Source: Saprospiraceae bacterium (GTDB lineage Bacteria > Bacteroidota > Bacteroidia > Chitinophagales > Saprospiraceae). From it: DNA of 36,167 nucleotides. Of this stretch, positions 8,355 through 17,034 are shown one piece after another (the first letter of the stretch is position 1; every line of letters starts with the position of its first letter). The notes beneath the pieces are model-generated. The model ran no database searches, was not told the DNA's origin, and was given only the letters and a program-made list of their open reading frames with translations. The stretch lies in assembly GCA_027486765.1 (NCBI GenBank), contig JAIXOO010000208.1:1-36167 (forward strand), read 5' to 3'. The position numbers were made by a program, and so were the translations under genes.

Positions 8355-9092
8355 CTATCTGGTAAGTACAATGTAGTCGCGCAAGAGGGTACGCAGGAAT
8401 TCCAGGTCATCACTTTTGCGCGTTTCATGGATGTCCAAGTATTCTTTGAGTTGAGCAGCCAGGGATTCCACTACTGCCCAATGCGCGTCATTCGGGTATT
8501 TGCGCACCCGGCTGATCACCTGTTTGATGCTGAGCATGTCCTGCTCACTAAGGGCTTTTACTTGGTGATAAACAGGCTCGTAACTTTCGAGGGTATCAAT
8601 GTTGAGGATGTTACGCAGGTGCATCCGGATGTTGTTGCGCTTGCGGATAACGGTGGTGCCTGCGGTCATGTCGCCCAGGCGTTGTTGGCGAGTGGTGGAA
8701 CTGATGAGCATGGCACCCAAAATTCCGCCGGAAAGAATGGTGTCTACGTATTGAAAAACGGCTCGCAGGAGGTAGTCATTTACCGTAGGGATTTCACCGT
8801 CCAGCCGTACTACCCGAATGTTGGTTATTTTTTTGCCCAAGGTTTGGCCGCCCATCATACTTTCCAGCAAAAAGAAATAACCAAAGAAAAAACTGAGAAA
8901 ACACAAGGCAAAAAGCAGCTGGAACGGAATCAATGCTGACAAACCTAATATGCTCAACATGATTGGAACCAGAATACTACTGACACCAATGATCACTAAG
9001 TCAATAAAGGTAGACAAGCCTCGTTCCCATAACGAAGCCAATTCGTATTCGATGGTGACATTCTGGGTGGTTTTAATTTCGATGGTTTGCAT
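8355..9092 (-). CDS. RDD family membrane protein
   Basis: This is a 245-residue protein. An RDD domain spans about residues 15-150: ERGLSTFIDL at the first membrane segment (here Arg with a later Asp in the segment) and GGQTLGKKITNIRVV after the second pair of segments. A third hydrophobic stretch follows at about 109-128. The C-terminal roughly 100 residues are cytoplasmic, helical and charged. RDD proteins are poorly understood; some act in ion transport or as parts of larger membrane complexes. The gene ends 89 bp upstream of the rlmD start on the same strand and is preceded by another minus-strand gene. No partner gene points to a substrate. Confidence 0.85.
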   Translation of the reverse strand: MQTIEIKTTQNVTIEYELASLWERGLSTFIDLVIIGVSSILVPIMLSILGLSALIPFQLLFALCFLSFFFGYFFLLESMMGGQTLGKKITNIRVVRLDGEIPTVNDYLLRAVFQYVDTILSGGILGAMLISSTTRQQRLGDMTAGTTVIRKRNNIRMHLRNILNIDTLESYEPVYHQVKALSEQDMLSIKQVISRVRKYPNDAHWAVVESLAAQLKEYLDIHETRKSDDLEFLRTLLRDYIVLTR

Positions 9093-9186
9093 GGGCCTGC
9101 TTGAAGATTGATGGAAATACTCGGTATATTAAGCTGGTCACGAAAATACAGCAGGTTTTAGCAGGATGCAATTTTTTGTACAAAAA

Positions 9187-9606
9187 CTACTCTTGTTCGT
9201 GGTAATCGTTTTGCTCTTCACTCGTCGTTTCTGCTTCACTCGCGATTTTACTTTTGGCGCCTTTGGCTTCTTGTTCAGCCAAAGTAAGGTGGTCGCTCAC
9301 AGAGGTTTCCAGCCAGATTGAGCCCGATTGGCGAAAGACCTGTACGTGTAAGAGGAATGCCTCTTCAAAGTTTTTTTCCAAAGCCCAGGTGATGGTATCA
9401 GGCGCAATGCTGATGCTGCTCTCCCGGAGTTCCGGGTTGAGTGCACTCAAAAGGGTGCCGCGATCGTGAATCATAAATTTGGCAAAACTGCCCTTACTTT
9501 CTCCATGTGACTTGGAGAAAAACTGTAACTTCAAATGCGGGTATGCGCTTGTAAAGGCATTTTGTAAATCACTGATGGGATCATTCGGACTGATGTGGAT
9601 GGTCAT
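9187..9606 (-). CDS. Hypothetical protein, small soluble alpha/beta
   Basis: This 139-residue protein is unrecognised at domain level. It opens MTIHISPNDPISDLQ and continues with a LKLQFF segment and a Ser/Lys/Gly-rich HGESKGS loop. The C-terminal 35 or so residues are low-complexity, rich in Glu, Ala, Lys and Ser, and probably disordered. There is no signal peptide. It lies divergent to the ABC efflux operon and shares its roughly 230-bp upstream spacer, which holds the sigma-54 signals of that operon. I believe similar small proteins occur in other Bacteroidota but cannot name a role. Confidence 0.7.
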   Translation of the reverse strand: MTIHISPNDPISDLQNAFTSAYPHLKLQFFSKSHGESKGSFAKFMIHDRGTLLSALNPELRESSISIAPDTITWALEKNFEEAFLLHVQVFRQSGSIWLETSVSDHLTLAEQEAKGAKSKIASEAETTSEEQNDYHEQE

Positions 9607-9714
9607 GGTTGTTTATTATTTGTTACAAGTTGTTGCGCATTGAACTGAGTTGAACGAATGGAGGTACTAAAAAAAAGTGATATTTGTCAGTGCATTGAGA
9701 CATCTTTAAATTGG

Positions 9715-9751
9715 TGTCCGTTTCCGAACACTTTCTGTCCGCTTCTGAACA
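9715..9751 (+). promoter_or_regulatory. Two phased dyad sites, candidate enhancer-binding-protein sites
   Basis: TGTCCGTTTCCGAACA (9715-9730) and TGTCCGCTTCTGAACA (9736-9751) are imperfect dyads of the form TGTYCG-N4-YGAACA. They repeat with a 21-bp period, about two helical turns. They lie about 80-115 bp upstream of the predicted sigma-54 start point, where a bacterial enhancer-binding protein would bind. A weaker TGTCAG...GAGACA lies at 9685-9702. Confidence 0.65.
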
Positions 9752-9804
9752 AGAAAATCTGTTTTTGTACATTTTAATAATTTGATTTTCAATTAAATAA
9801 AACT

Positions 9805-9820
9805 TTGGCACAAGGCTTGA
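9805..9820 (+). promoter_or_regulatory. Sigma-54 (-24/-12) promoter of the ABC efflux operon
   Basis: TTGGCACAAGGCTTGA matches the consensus TTGGCAC-N5-TTGC except for the final base. The -24 GG (9807-9808) is ten bases from the -12 GA (9819-9820). Transcription would start near 9832. That leaves only about 11 nt before the ATG at 9843 but about 59 nt before the ATG at 9891. Confidence 0.7.
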
Positions 9821-9890
9821 ACCTGCATCGTCAGGATAAAGAATGGTGACAAACCCATCATTCCAAGAGAACAATAAGCCAAACACTACC

Positions 9891-11135
9891 ATGGATAGGA
9901 AGATTGAAAAGAAATTTTGGACCACCCAACGAATTGTACTTTTTGTACTCGGTGCCGCATTTGTAGGATTTTTCGGCTGGCAATTGCTGAAAGACCACAA
10001 GACTACGCTCAACGTTGAGCAAGACAAACTCACCATCTCGGAGGTCATGAACGGCACCTTTGATGAAACCATTCCCATCACGGGCAATGTACAACCCCTC
10101 AAAACCATCCGCCTGGATGCGGTAGTAGGAGGTTATGTTACCCAAAAAATGGTAGAAGGAGGTAATGCGGTGACCAAGGGCCAAACCCTGTTGAAGTTGG
10201 AAAACCAACAACTCAAGCTCAATTTTTTGCAGTCTGAAACCGAGGCCAGCCGCCTCGTCAATGACCTGCAAAATACCCGCCAACGCCTCAAAGTAGAGCG
10301 CTTTTCCCTGCGCAGCAGCCTGAATGAACTGGACTTTCAAATTGAACAAGCCAAGGATTTATACGATCGCAACAAGCAACTATTTGGGGATAAAGTCGTC
10401 TCTGAACAAGAGTACCTGCGCGCCAAACGAGACTATGAACGCCTGGTTAAACAACGCGAAATCGCAATTGAGTCGCAAAAGTACCAGGAAGAAAACGCAG
10501 TCATCCAAATCAAACAACTGGAAGGCACCCTGGAACGCACCCAAAGAAACGTGGAACTCTGGCGTCAAACGCTGGAAAACCTGGAAGTAAAAGCACCCGT
10601 ACCCGGCCTCTTGTCATCAATGGATGTGGAAGTAGGGTCAAACATCAGCCAAGGCCAAAACATTGGCCAGATTGACGACTTGAGTGGTTTCAAAATTCGG
10701 GCAGCCATCGACGAATACTACATCAATCGGGTATTCAGCGGCTTGCCGGGTAGTTTTGACTTCAATGGCAAATCGTTCAAACTCGAAATCATCAAGATTT
10801 ATCCCGAGGTGCGCAGCGGCCGTTTTGAAGTAGACATGAAGTTTTCGCAGGGCGCCCCCGAGGGCATCAAACGGGGCCAATCCGTCACCGTTCGTTTGCA
10901 ACTGGGGCAGCCTACGCAAGCAGTTTTGCTGCCTACCGGAGGTTTTTTCTCCACTACGGGTGGCAACTGGGTGTACGTCTTGGAAAATGGAGACAAACGT
11001 GCGGTGCGCCGCCGCATCTCCCTGGGGCGTAAAAACCCTGAATATTTTGAAGTATTGGAAGGGCTGAAACCCGGCGAACGGGTCATCACCTCCTCTTACG
11101 ATACCTTTGGTGACAACGAAGTACTCGAATTTTAG
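9891..11135 (+). CDS. ABC efflux periplasmic adaptor (HlyD/MacA-type membrane fusion protein)
   Basis: The 414-residue protein (from the chosen start) has one N-terminal membrane anchor (about 12-32). A biotinyl-lipoyl-like half-motif (VVGGYVTQKMVEGG) precedes a long charged coiled coil (about residues 95-225). The second lipoyl half (LEVKAPVPGLLS), a beta-barrel and a C-terminal membrane-proximal domain follow. This is the adaptor layout of MacAB-like systems, bridging the inner-membrane permease to a TolC-type exit channel. The ATG at 9891 is preferred: the alternative at 9843 falls almost on the predicted transcription start and adds a polar 16-residue extension. The ATPase and four permeases follow. 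No TolC homologue is in the window. Control is probably sigma-54 dependent. Confidence 0.88.
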   Translation: MDRKIEKKFWTTQRIVLFVLGAAFVGFFGWQLLKDHKTTLNVEQDKLTISEVMNGTFDETIPITGNVQPLKTIRLDAVVGGYVTQKMVEGGNAVTKGQTLLKLENQQLKLNFLQSETEASRLVNDLQNTRQRLKVERFSLRSSLNELDFQIEQAKDLYDRNKQLFGDKVVSEQEYLRAKRDYERLVKQREIAIESQKYQEENAVIQIKQLEGTLERTQRNVELWRQTLENLEVKAPVPGLLSSMDVEVGSNISQGQNIGQIDDLSGFKIRAAIDEYYINRVFSGLPGSFDFNGKSFKLEIIKIYPEVRSGRFEVDMKFSQGAPEGIKRGQSVTVRLQLGQPTQAVLLPTGGFFSTTGGNWVYVLENGDKRAVRRRISLGRKNPEYFEVLEGLKPGERVITSSYDTFGDNEVLEF

Positions 11136-11230
11136 TCATTAGTGATGAATGATGAGTGATGAGTGATGAATTGTGCGGCTTGCGTTTCCAATTCACCACT
11201 CATCACTCTTCACTTATCACTCATCACTCC
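11134..11230. repeat. Palindromic intergenic element with GATGAGTGATG arms
   Basis: The left arm (11134-11172) consists of tandem GTGATGA/GTGATGAAT-like units and ends GATGAATT. The right arm (11190-11230) is its imperfect inverted copy, starting AATTCACCACTCATCACTC. They surround a 17-nt unrelated centre. The element starts inside or at the stop codon of the adaptor gene and ends 8 nt before the ATPase ATG. A GTG-initiated reading frame through it would add 22 artefactual residues to the ATPase. Confidence 0.85.
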
Positions 11231-11238
11231 TCAAATCA

Positions 11239-11916
11239 ATGATAAAGACCGTCAACCTACAAAAGGTTTTCACTACCGAAGAAGTAGAAACCACCGCCCT
11301 AAATGGCATCAGTCTGGAAATCCAAGACGGAGAATTTGTGGCCATCATGGGCCCTTCTGGTTGTGGAAAATCAACTTTGCTCAATATCCTGGGCTTGTTG
11401 GACAACCCATCCGTTGGGGAATACCATTTTTATGGCACCGAAGTCGCTAAAATGCCCGAACGCAGTCGCGCCCAATTGCGCAAAGGAAACATCGGATTTG
11501 TGTTCCAAAGCTTCAACCTGATTGATGAACTTACGGTATACGAAAACGTGGAACTGCCCCTGTTGTACCTCAAAGTACCTGCTGCCGATCGCAAAAAACG
11601 CGCCGAAGCAGCCTTGGAGCGCATGAACATGATGCACCGCCGCAATCACTTCCCGCAGCAGCTCTCCGGTGGTCAGCAACAGCGTACGGCCATCGCCCGC
11701 GCCGTAGTAGCCTCTCCCAAGATGATCCTCGCGGATGAGCCTACCGGTAACCTCGACTCTTCCAACGGCGAGCAGGTGATGAACCTGCTCCGTGAACTGA
11801 ATATCGAAGGCACTACCATCGTGATGGTAACGCACTCGCCACATGATTCTGGCTTTGCCCACCGGGTGATCAACCTGTTTGATGGCAAGGTGGTGACGGA
11901 GAATTTTCATGTGTAA
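11239..11916 (+). CDS. ABC transporter ATP-binding protein (MacB/LolD-type)
   Basis: The 225-residue stand-alone nucleotide-binding subunit has Walker A GPSGCGKST (38-46), the Q-loop in FVFQSFNL, the signature LSGGQQQR, Walker B MILADEPTGNLDS and the switch His in MVTHS. The DEPTGNLDS form is typical of the MacB/LolD/FtsE branch. It powers mechanotransmission-type permeases, here presumably any of the four permeases downstream, because no second ATPase is encoded nearby. The ATG at 11239 is chosen over an in-frame GTG at 11173, which would translate a palindromic spacer element. The stop codon directly abuts another palindromic element at about 11915. Confidence 0.93.
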   Translation: MIKTVNLQKVFTTEEVETTALNGISLEIQDGEFVAIMGPSGCGKSTLLNILGLLDNPSVGEYHFYGTEVAKMPERSRAQLRKGNIGFVFQSFNLIDELTVYENVELPLLYLKVPAADRKKRAEAALERMNMMHRRNHFPQQLSGGQQQRTAIARAVVASPKMILADEPTGNLDSSNGEQVMNLLRELNIEGTTIVMVTHSPHDSGFAHRVINLFDGKVVTENFHV

Positions 11917-12037
11917 ATTTCGTAGGGGCACCCCTCGCGGGTGCCCTTGGTCCATTTTTTCCAATTTGGGCACCCGCGAGGGGTGCCCCTACGAATTCCG
12001 TTTCCCAAAATGGGCACCCACATAGGGGTGCCCCTAC
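11915..12037. repeat. Palindromic element, GTAGGGGCACCCC arms plus a third half-copy
   Basis: The arm at 11915-11946 contains GTAGGGGCACCCCTCGCGGG. Its inverted copy at 11968-11997 is essentially perfect, with about 30 bp paired. The spacer TTGG-N10-CCAA extends the hairpin. A third, diverged copy in the same direction as the right arm follows at 12011-12037. The element starts on the ATPase stop codon and ends 13 nt before the first permease ATG. Confidence 0.9.
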
Positions 12038-12049
12038 AACCTGACTGCT

Positions 12050-14440
12050 ATGTTCAAACTCTTCCTGCGCATTGCCTCGCGCGCTTTCCTCAAAGATCGG
12101 ACTTCCGGTTTGATCAACATCATTGGATTGTCTCTGGGTATGACCGGAGCCCTGCTCATCGGCATGTGGGTGACCAATGAACTGAGCTACGATCGTTACC
12201 ACGATCACGCCGAGCGCATTTACCGCATCAAGAGTCACATCAAGATCAGTGATACCGAGACCTGGCATTGGAATACCGTACCACTAAAATTGGCACCGAC
12301 CCTGGGTAGCCAGTTGGCAGAAATTGAATTGGTCACCCAAACCACTGCCTGGTCGGGAGAATCAACCATCAAGCTCAAAAACCAGTTGATCAAAGTGGAG
12401 CGTTGCGCTACGATTGATTCGAGCTGGTTCAAAATGTTCAAATACGAATTTGTGGATGGAGGCTCCGAAGCCTTTTTTCAACACCCCAAAAGTGTCATTC
12501 TCAATCAAACTACCGCCCGCCAATTGTTTGGTGATGCCGATCCCATTGGCCAATTGTTGCGCATTGACACCAATGAGTGTGTCGTCCAAGGTATTGTCAA
12601 AGACGATCCACTCAACTCCAGTTTTAAGTTCAATTTGATGATTCCCTTGGCCCTGCGGCAAAGTGATCCCAACAATAAAGAAAACGACAGTAGCTGGGGT
12701 AATTTCAGCTACAACGCCTACGCTCGCCTGCGCCCCGATACTGATGCCAAAAAATTGGGCAAGCAGATTACCCGGATTTTGCGCAAAGAAAAAGAAGACA
12801 GTACCATCGTGGCAACCATCGAGCCGATGAAGGACATGCGCTTCGACCAGTCGGTGATGGACACAGAAGGCGGTACTACCGACTTTAGCACGATTCGGAT
12901 TTTTTTCATCATCGGACTCTTGATTCTGGTGGTTGCATGTATCAACTATGTCAACTTGTCCATTGCCCGTACCAGCAAAAGGGGCAAAGAAATTGGGGTG
13001 CAAAAAATAATGGGTGCCAGCAAAGGGCAGATGTTTAGCCAATTCATGTTGGAATCTGCGGCAATGTGTACGGTTGCGCTGCTGGTCACTTTGCTGATGA
13101 CCAAGCTCAGTATGCCGATGTTCAATCAATTGACCGGAGAAAATTTTAAATTGAACCTCCTGGATTTCAACCTTTGGAAAATTATTCTAGCTGTTCTAGT
13201 ATTGGTCACCCTGCTTACCGGAATTTACCCCTCCATTTTATTGTCTTCCTTCCAGCCACTCAACATCATGAAGGGCAGCATTTTTTTGAGCAAACACAAA
13301 ACCGGCTTTTGGAAAGGTTTGGCCGTTTTACAATTCGCCATTTCGGTGGGGCTAATCGTAAGTACCCTCACCATTTACAAACAGTTGCAGTTTATTCGGA
13401 ATACCAACCTGGGTTTTGACCGGGAATACGTGATGCGCATCAATTTTCCCTGGCAAATGCTCAGATCTCCGTCTGGAGAAAATACGATGAAACGGATGGT
13501 GCGGGAAATAGAAAACAACCCGGCAGTAAGTGGCATCAGTATGGCTTCGGCTTCTATTGTCAATCACGGCTCTAGCAGTAGTGGCAACTTTGAATGGGAA
13601 GGCCGCAAAGAAAACGAAAATCCAACCTTTGCTCCATTTTCAGCAGATGTCAATTTTCAAAAAATCTTTGGCTTAAAACTGTTGGAAGGCCGTTGGTTTC
13701 AAGAAGGAAACAAAGCGGACGAAAGCAATTTTGTGCTCAACGAAGCCGCAGTCAAAATCTGTAACCTAAAATCACCCGTCATCGGCCAACGCTTTGAAGG
13801 CAATGGCATCAAGGGGCAGATCATCGGGGTGATCAAAGATTTCCACCTGCGCGACATGCACGAAAAAATCCCACCCGTGGTCATCAACGGAGACCCTAGC
13901 TGGCGGACTACTTTGTACGTTAAAACTACGGGCTCGAATGCCAGCAAGGCGGTGGATTTTGCCAATAACCTCTGGCGCGCGAACGTACCCGACCGCATTT
14001 TTGAATACCAATTCCTGGATGACGAGTTTGAAAAACTTTACGCAAAAGACCAGCGATCAGCCTTGATGTTCAACATCTTCTCGGTGGTTGCTATTCTCAT
14101 TTCTTGCCTGGGACTCTTTGCCCTGGCTGCCTTCACTGCTGAGCGCCGCACCAAAGAAATTGGGGTGCGCAAGGTATTGGGTGCCTCCGTAGCGGGCATC
14201 GTAACCCTTTTGTCCAAGGACTTTGTCATCATGGTCTGCATTGGCATCCTGATCGCTTCGCCGTTGGCCTGGTACGTTATGCAAGGTTGGTTGCAAGATT
14301 TTGCTTACCGCATCAACATCGAATGGTGGTTCTTTGTAGTGGCTGGTTTGATGGCGATTACCATTGCACTGATTACCGTAAGTATACAAGCAATTCGGGC
14401 TGCGCTGGTGAATCCGGTGCAGTCCTTGAAATCTGAATAA
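12050..14440 (+). CDS. ABC transporter permease 1 (MacB/FtsX family)
   Basis: This 796-residue permease is a tandem MacB-type half-pair. A first membrane segment (about 20-42) precedes a large periplasmic MacB_PCD domain, then an FtsX-type membrane bundle (about 283-400). A further membrane segment (about 423-442) leads to a second periplasmic domain, and a final three-helix bundle (about 673-790) closes the protein. The coupling-helix motif occurs twice, as GKEIGVQKIMGAS and TKEIGVRKVLGAS, showing internal duplication. Such permeases move substrates by periplasmic shape change rather than through a membrane channel. The substrate is unknown; peptides, lipids, lipoproteins and drugs are all known for the family. 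It is the first of four tandem permeases. Confidence 0.92.
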   Translation: MFKLFLRIASRAFLKDRTSGLINIIGLSLGMTGALLIGMWVTNELSYDRYHDHAERIYRIKSHIKISDTETWHWNTVPLKLAPTLGSQLAEIELVTQTTAWSGESTIKLKNQLIKVERCATIDSSWFKMFKYEFVDGGSEAFFQHPKSVILNQTTARQLFGDADPIGQLLRIDTNECVVQGIVKDDPLNSSFKFNLMIPLALRQSDPNNKENDSSWGNFSYNAYARLRPDTDAKKLGKQITRILRKEKEDSTIVATIEPMKDMRFDQSVMDTEGGTTDFSTIRIFFIIGLLILVVACINYVNLSIARTSKRGKEIGVQKIMGASKGQMFSQFMLESAAMCTVALLVTLLMTKLSMPMFNQLTGENFKLNLLDFNLWKIILAVLVLVTLLTGIYPSILLSSFQPLNIMKGSIFLSKHKTGFWKGLAVLQFAISVGLIVSTLTIYKQLQFIRNTNLGFDREYVMRINFPWQMLRSPSGENTMKRMVREIENNPAVSGISMASASIVNHGSSSSGNFEWEGRKENENPTFAPFSADVNFQKIFGLKLLEGRWFQEGNKADESNFVLNEAAVKICNLKSPVIGQRFEGNGIKGQIIGVIKDFHLRDMHEKIPPVVINGDPSWRTTLYVKTTGSNASKAVDFANNLWRANVPDRIFEYQFLDDEFEKLYAKDQRSALMFNIFSVVAILISCLGLFALAAFTAERRTKEIGVRKVLGASVAGIVTLLSKDFVIMVCIGILIASPLAWYVMQGWLQDFAYRINIEWWFFVVAGLMAITIALITVSIQAIRAALVNPVQSLKSE

Positions 14441-14448
14441 ATTTTTTT

Positions 14449-14568
14449 GGTTGAGGGAGGTTGAGAAAGTTGAGAAGGTTTAGGCTGTCGCAGGGACTTG
14501 GACAAGGACAATGTCAAAATCGCTCGCGGTAGCCTAAACCTTCTCAACCTTCTCAACCTTCCTCAACT
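14449..14568. repeat. GGTTGAGG-arm palindromic element, core inverted relative to other copies
   Basis: The left arm (about 14449-14484) has 9-nt-spaced GGTTGAGRA units ending in TTTAGGCT. The right arm (about 14531-14567) is the inverted copy. The core (14485-14530) matches the copies at 17035 and 33632 only when reverse-complemented; it then reads ACCGCGAGCGATTTTGAC. The element starts about 9 nt after the stop of permease 1. Confidence 0.88.
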
Positions 14569-14595
14569 TTCTAAATCACCTCAACTCCTCTCCTC

Positions 14596-17031
14596 ATGGC
14601 CTACAATCCATTAAAACTCGCTTTCAAAAGCCTTCAACGCAACCGCCTGGTTGCGGGTATCAACCTCCTCGGTTTGGCGTTAGGTTTCGCCGTATGCACC
14701 CTGATCTTTTTGATGGTGTTGCACGAACGTGATTTTGATCGGTTTCACAGTCGCTTTGAGCGCATTTACCGCTTGAACACCACCTCGCGGTACGAGGGGG
14801 CGGCAGAGAGTACCGGGCCTTACAGCAGCTACCCGATGGGGCCTTTTTTGGCGAGCACCTTTGAAAAAGAAATTGAAAACTATACCCGCCTGTCTCCAAT
14901 TGACCAGAATTTTGTGCTCACCTACAAAGGCCAGGCCAACACCATCCGCCAGGTTTTTGCGGTGGACAGTTCCTTTTTTCAGGTTTTTGATTTTCCACTG
15001 CTGGTGGGCAATCCGCGTACCGTTTTTGCTGATGAGCACAATGTGGTATTGAGCAAACAAAAAGCAGAGGAAATATTTGGACATACCGACGTTTTGGGCA
15101 AAGTGTTGACCAAAACTTATGCAAACCCTTTCAAGCAAAACCAAGATACCGTAGAGCAATTTAAAGTCAGTGGTGTGCTGGCCGAAATACCCAGCCAATC
15201 CCACCTGCAATTCGATATGCTTTTCCATGCCAAACGCCTGCCTTTCTGGGCCATTTGGAATCCTGACATGGTCAACAACTGGCATGCCCAGGCAGTCATC
15301 ACTTATGTGCTAACCCGCAGCGAAAAAGTTGATCTCGCCGTGTTAAAAAGGGCCATTCCTGAGCGGCTGAAGAAACGGATGGATCAATCCTCTAGCATTG
15401 CACTTCAGCTTCAGCCGCTTCGAGATGTTCACCTGGGCTCCGGTGACTTGCAAGATGGTGAAGCCACCAATCACGCCAAATTTGATGAAGCTTACCTTTT
15501 GATATTTGGAGCGATTGGCCTGTTTATTCTGTTTATTGCCTGTATCAATTATTCCAATCTGTCTACGATCATTGCCGGGCGACGTGGCAGGGAAATAGCA
15601 GTACGCAAAACCATTGGGGCTTCCCAACAATCCATCGTTTTCCAGTTTTTGAATGAATCGGTACTGATGACTGCGCTAGCCTTGAGCCTTTCAGTCGGCT
15701 TTATTTTTGCCTTGCGTCCCTTTTTGCAACAAATCGACTACCCGCTGGCAGCCTTGAAATACCTATGGACACCTGGTTTTGGGCTGGCAATTGTGGGGGC
15801 AGTGTTTATGCTGGGAATTGCGTCTGGGGCATATCCTGCTTTTGTGGTTTCCCGCTTTTTGCCCGTGAAAATATTCAGGGGAAGCAAGGGCTTGGAAATG
15901 CGGCGCAGCAAACTCATCCCAGCATTGGTGGTTTTGCAATTTACGGCGGCCATCGTACTGGTTGTATGTACACTGGTGTCATCCCGCCAACTCAATTTTG
16001 TGCTTAAAAGTGACATGGGGTACGCCACTGATCAAATCATGGTGGCGGACTTGGGCATGTCCAATATTTTTAAAAGCCAGGTAGTCAAAAGTGAAATGGA
16101 GAAATTACCAGGGGTAGTCTCCGTGGCATTATCCGATCAAACCCTAGGTTATGGCTTGACCCAAAATGGCATCCAATACCTAGGGAACTCAGGTAAGCAA
16201 GAGCACCTTGCCATCCCTCGGGTTGCAGTCGATCAAAATTTCATGGATTTTTACCACATGAAACTGGTAGCCGGCAAAGGCATCAGCCCCGAAGGACCTG
16301 CCAAAGGCAACGAGTACCTGATCAATGAAACCTTGGCCAAACGATTGGGCTGGGCGCCCGTCGAAGCCGTTGGCAAAGCCATTCGTTATGCTGAAATAGC
16401 GGAAATGGGCCAGATTGTAGGCGTAGTGAAAGATTTTCATTTCAGTAGTTTACACCAAAACATTGACCCACTGTGCATGCGGGCCAGCAATTGGACCACT
16501 TCCATCAGTGTAAAAATATCCACCAAAGACCTGTCCAGCAACCTGGCCGCCATCACCAAGGCCTGGCAAAAAGTCATCCCCGACAAACCCTTCGATTACG
16601 AGTTTATGGACGATCGCTTTGCCGCCATTTATGCTGCCGAAAGCCGCTTGAACCGATTGACCCAACTGGGCTCAAGTTTGGCCATTTTTATTGCTTGTCT
16701 GGGTTTGTTCGGTCTGGCGACCTACGCCGTAGAACGCCGCACCAAAGAAATTGGCATCCGCAAAGTAATGGGTGCCAGCATCAGCAGCATCACGGCTTTG
16801 CTTTCGCGGGAATTCATTCGCCTGGTGATTGTGGCAACCCTCATCGCGGGACCAATTGCCTGGTACCTTTCCGAACAATGGTTGGAAAACTTTAGCTACC
16901 GCATTTCGCCCCAATGGTGGATGTTCCTGGTGGCTGGACTTGGGGCCGCAGCACTGGCTTTTTTGACCATCAGTATTCAAAGCATCAAAGCCGCTTTGAG
17001 TGATCCCGTCAAGTCCCTACGCAACGATTAA
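14596..17031 (+). CDS. ABC transporter permease 2 (MacB/FtsX family)
   Basis: The 811-residue permease has the same double MacB_PCD/FtsX layout as its neighbours: one N-terminal membrane segment, a periplasmic domain, a membrane bundle near 295-420, a second periplasmic domain and a C-terminal bundle near 685-805. The coupling motifs are GREIAVRKTIGAS and TKEIGIRKVMGAS. It is the most divergent of the four in the first periplasmic domain. It sits between two copies of the GGTTGAGG palindromic element, one ending 28 nt before its ATG and the other starting 4 nt after its stop. It probably shares the single ATPase at 11239, either as part of a hetero-oligomer or in alternative transporters. Confidence 0.92.
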   Translation: MAYNPLKLAFKSLQRNRLVAGINLLGLALGFAVCTLIFLMVLHERDFDRFHSRFERIYRLNTTSRYEGAAESTGPYSSYPMGPFLASTFEKEIENYTRLSPIDQNFVLTYKGQANTIRQVFAVDSSFFQVFDFPLLVGNPRTVFADEHNVVLSKQKAEEIFGHTDVLGKVLTKTYANPFKQNQDTVEQFKVSGVLAEIPSQSHLQFDMLFHAKRLPFWAIWNPDMVNNWHAQAVITYVLTRSEKVDLAVLKRAIPERLKKRMDQSSSIALQLQPLRDVHLGSGDLQDGEATNHAKFDEAYLLIFGAIGLFILFIACINYSNLSTIIAGRRGREIAVRKTIGASQQSIVFQFLNESVLMTALALSLSVGFIFALRPFLQQIDYPLAALKYLWTPGFGLAIVGAVFMLGIASGAYPAFVVSRFLPVKIFRGSKGLEMRRSKLIPALVVLQFTAAIVLVVCTLVSSRQLNFVLKSDMGYATDQIMVADLGMSNIFKSQVVKSEMEKLPGVVSVALSDQTLGYGLTQNGIQYLGNSGKQEHLAIPRVAVDQNFMDFYHMKLVAGKGISPEGPAKGNEYLINETLAKRLGWAPVEAVGKAIRYAEIAEMGQIVGVVKDFHFSSLHQNIDPLCMRASNWTTSISVKISTKDLSSNLAAITKAWQKVIPDKPFDYEFMDDRFAAIYAAESRLNRLTQLGSSLAIFIACLGLFGLATYAVERRTKEIGIRKVMGASISSITALLSREFIRLVIVATLIAGPIAWYLSEQWLENFSYRISPQWWMFLVAGLGAAALAFLTISIQSIKAALSDPVKSLRND

Positions 17032-17034
17032 ATA

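Noticed and set aside
11173-11238. GTG-initiated N-terminal extension of the ATPase
   Set aside because: It would translate the inverted repeat at 11134-11230 and precede the normal ATPase N-terminus MIKTVNLQKVF; the ATG at 11239 fits the family.
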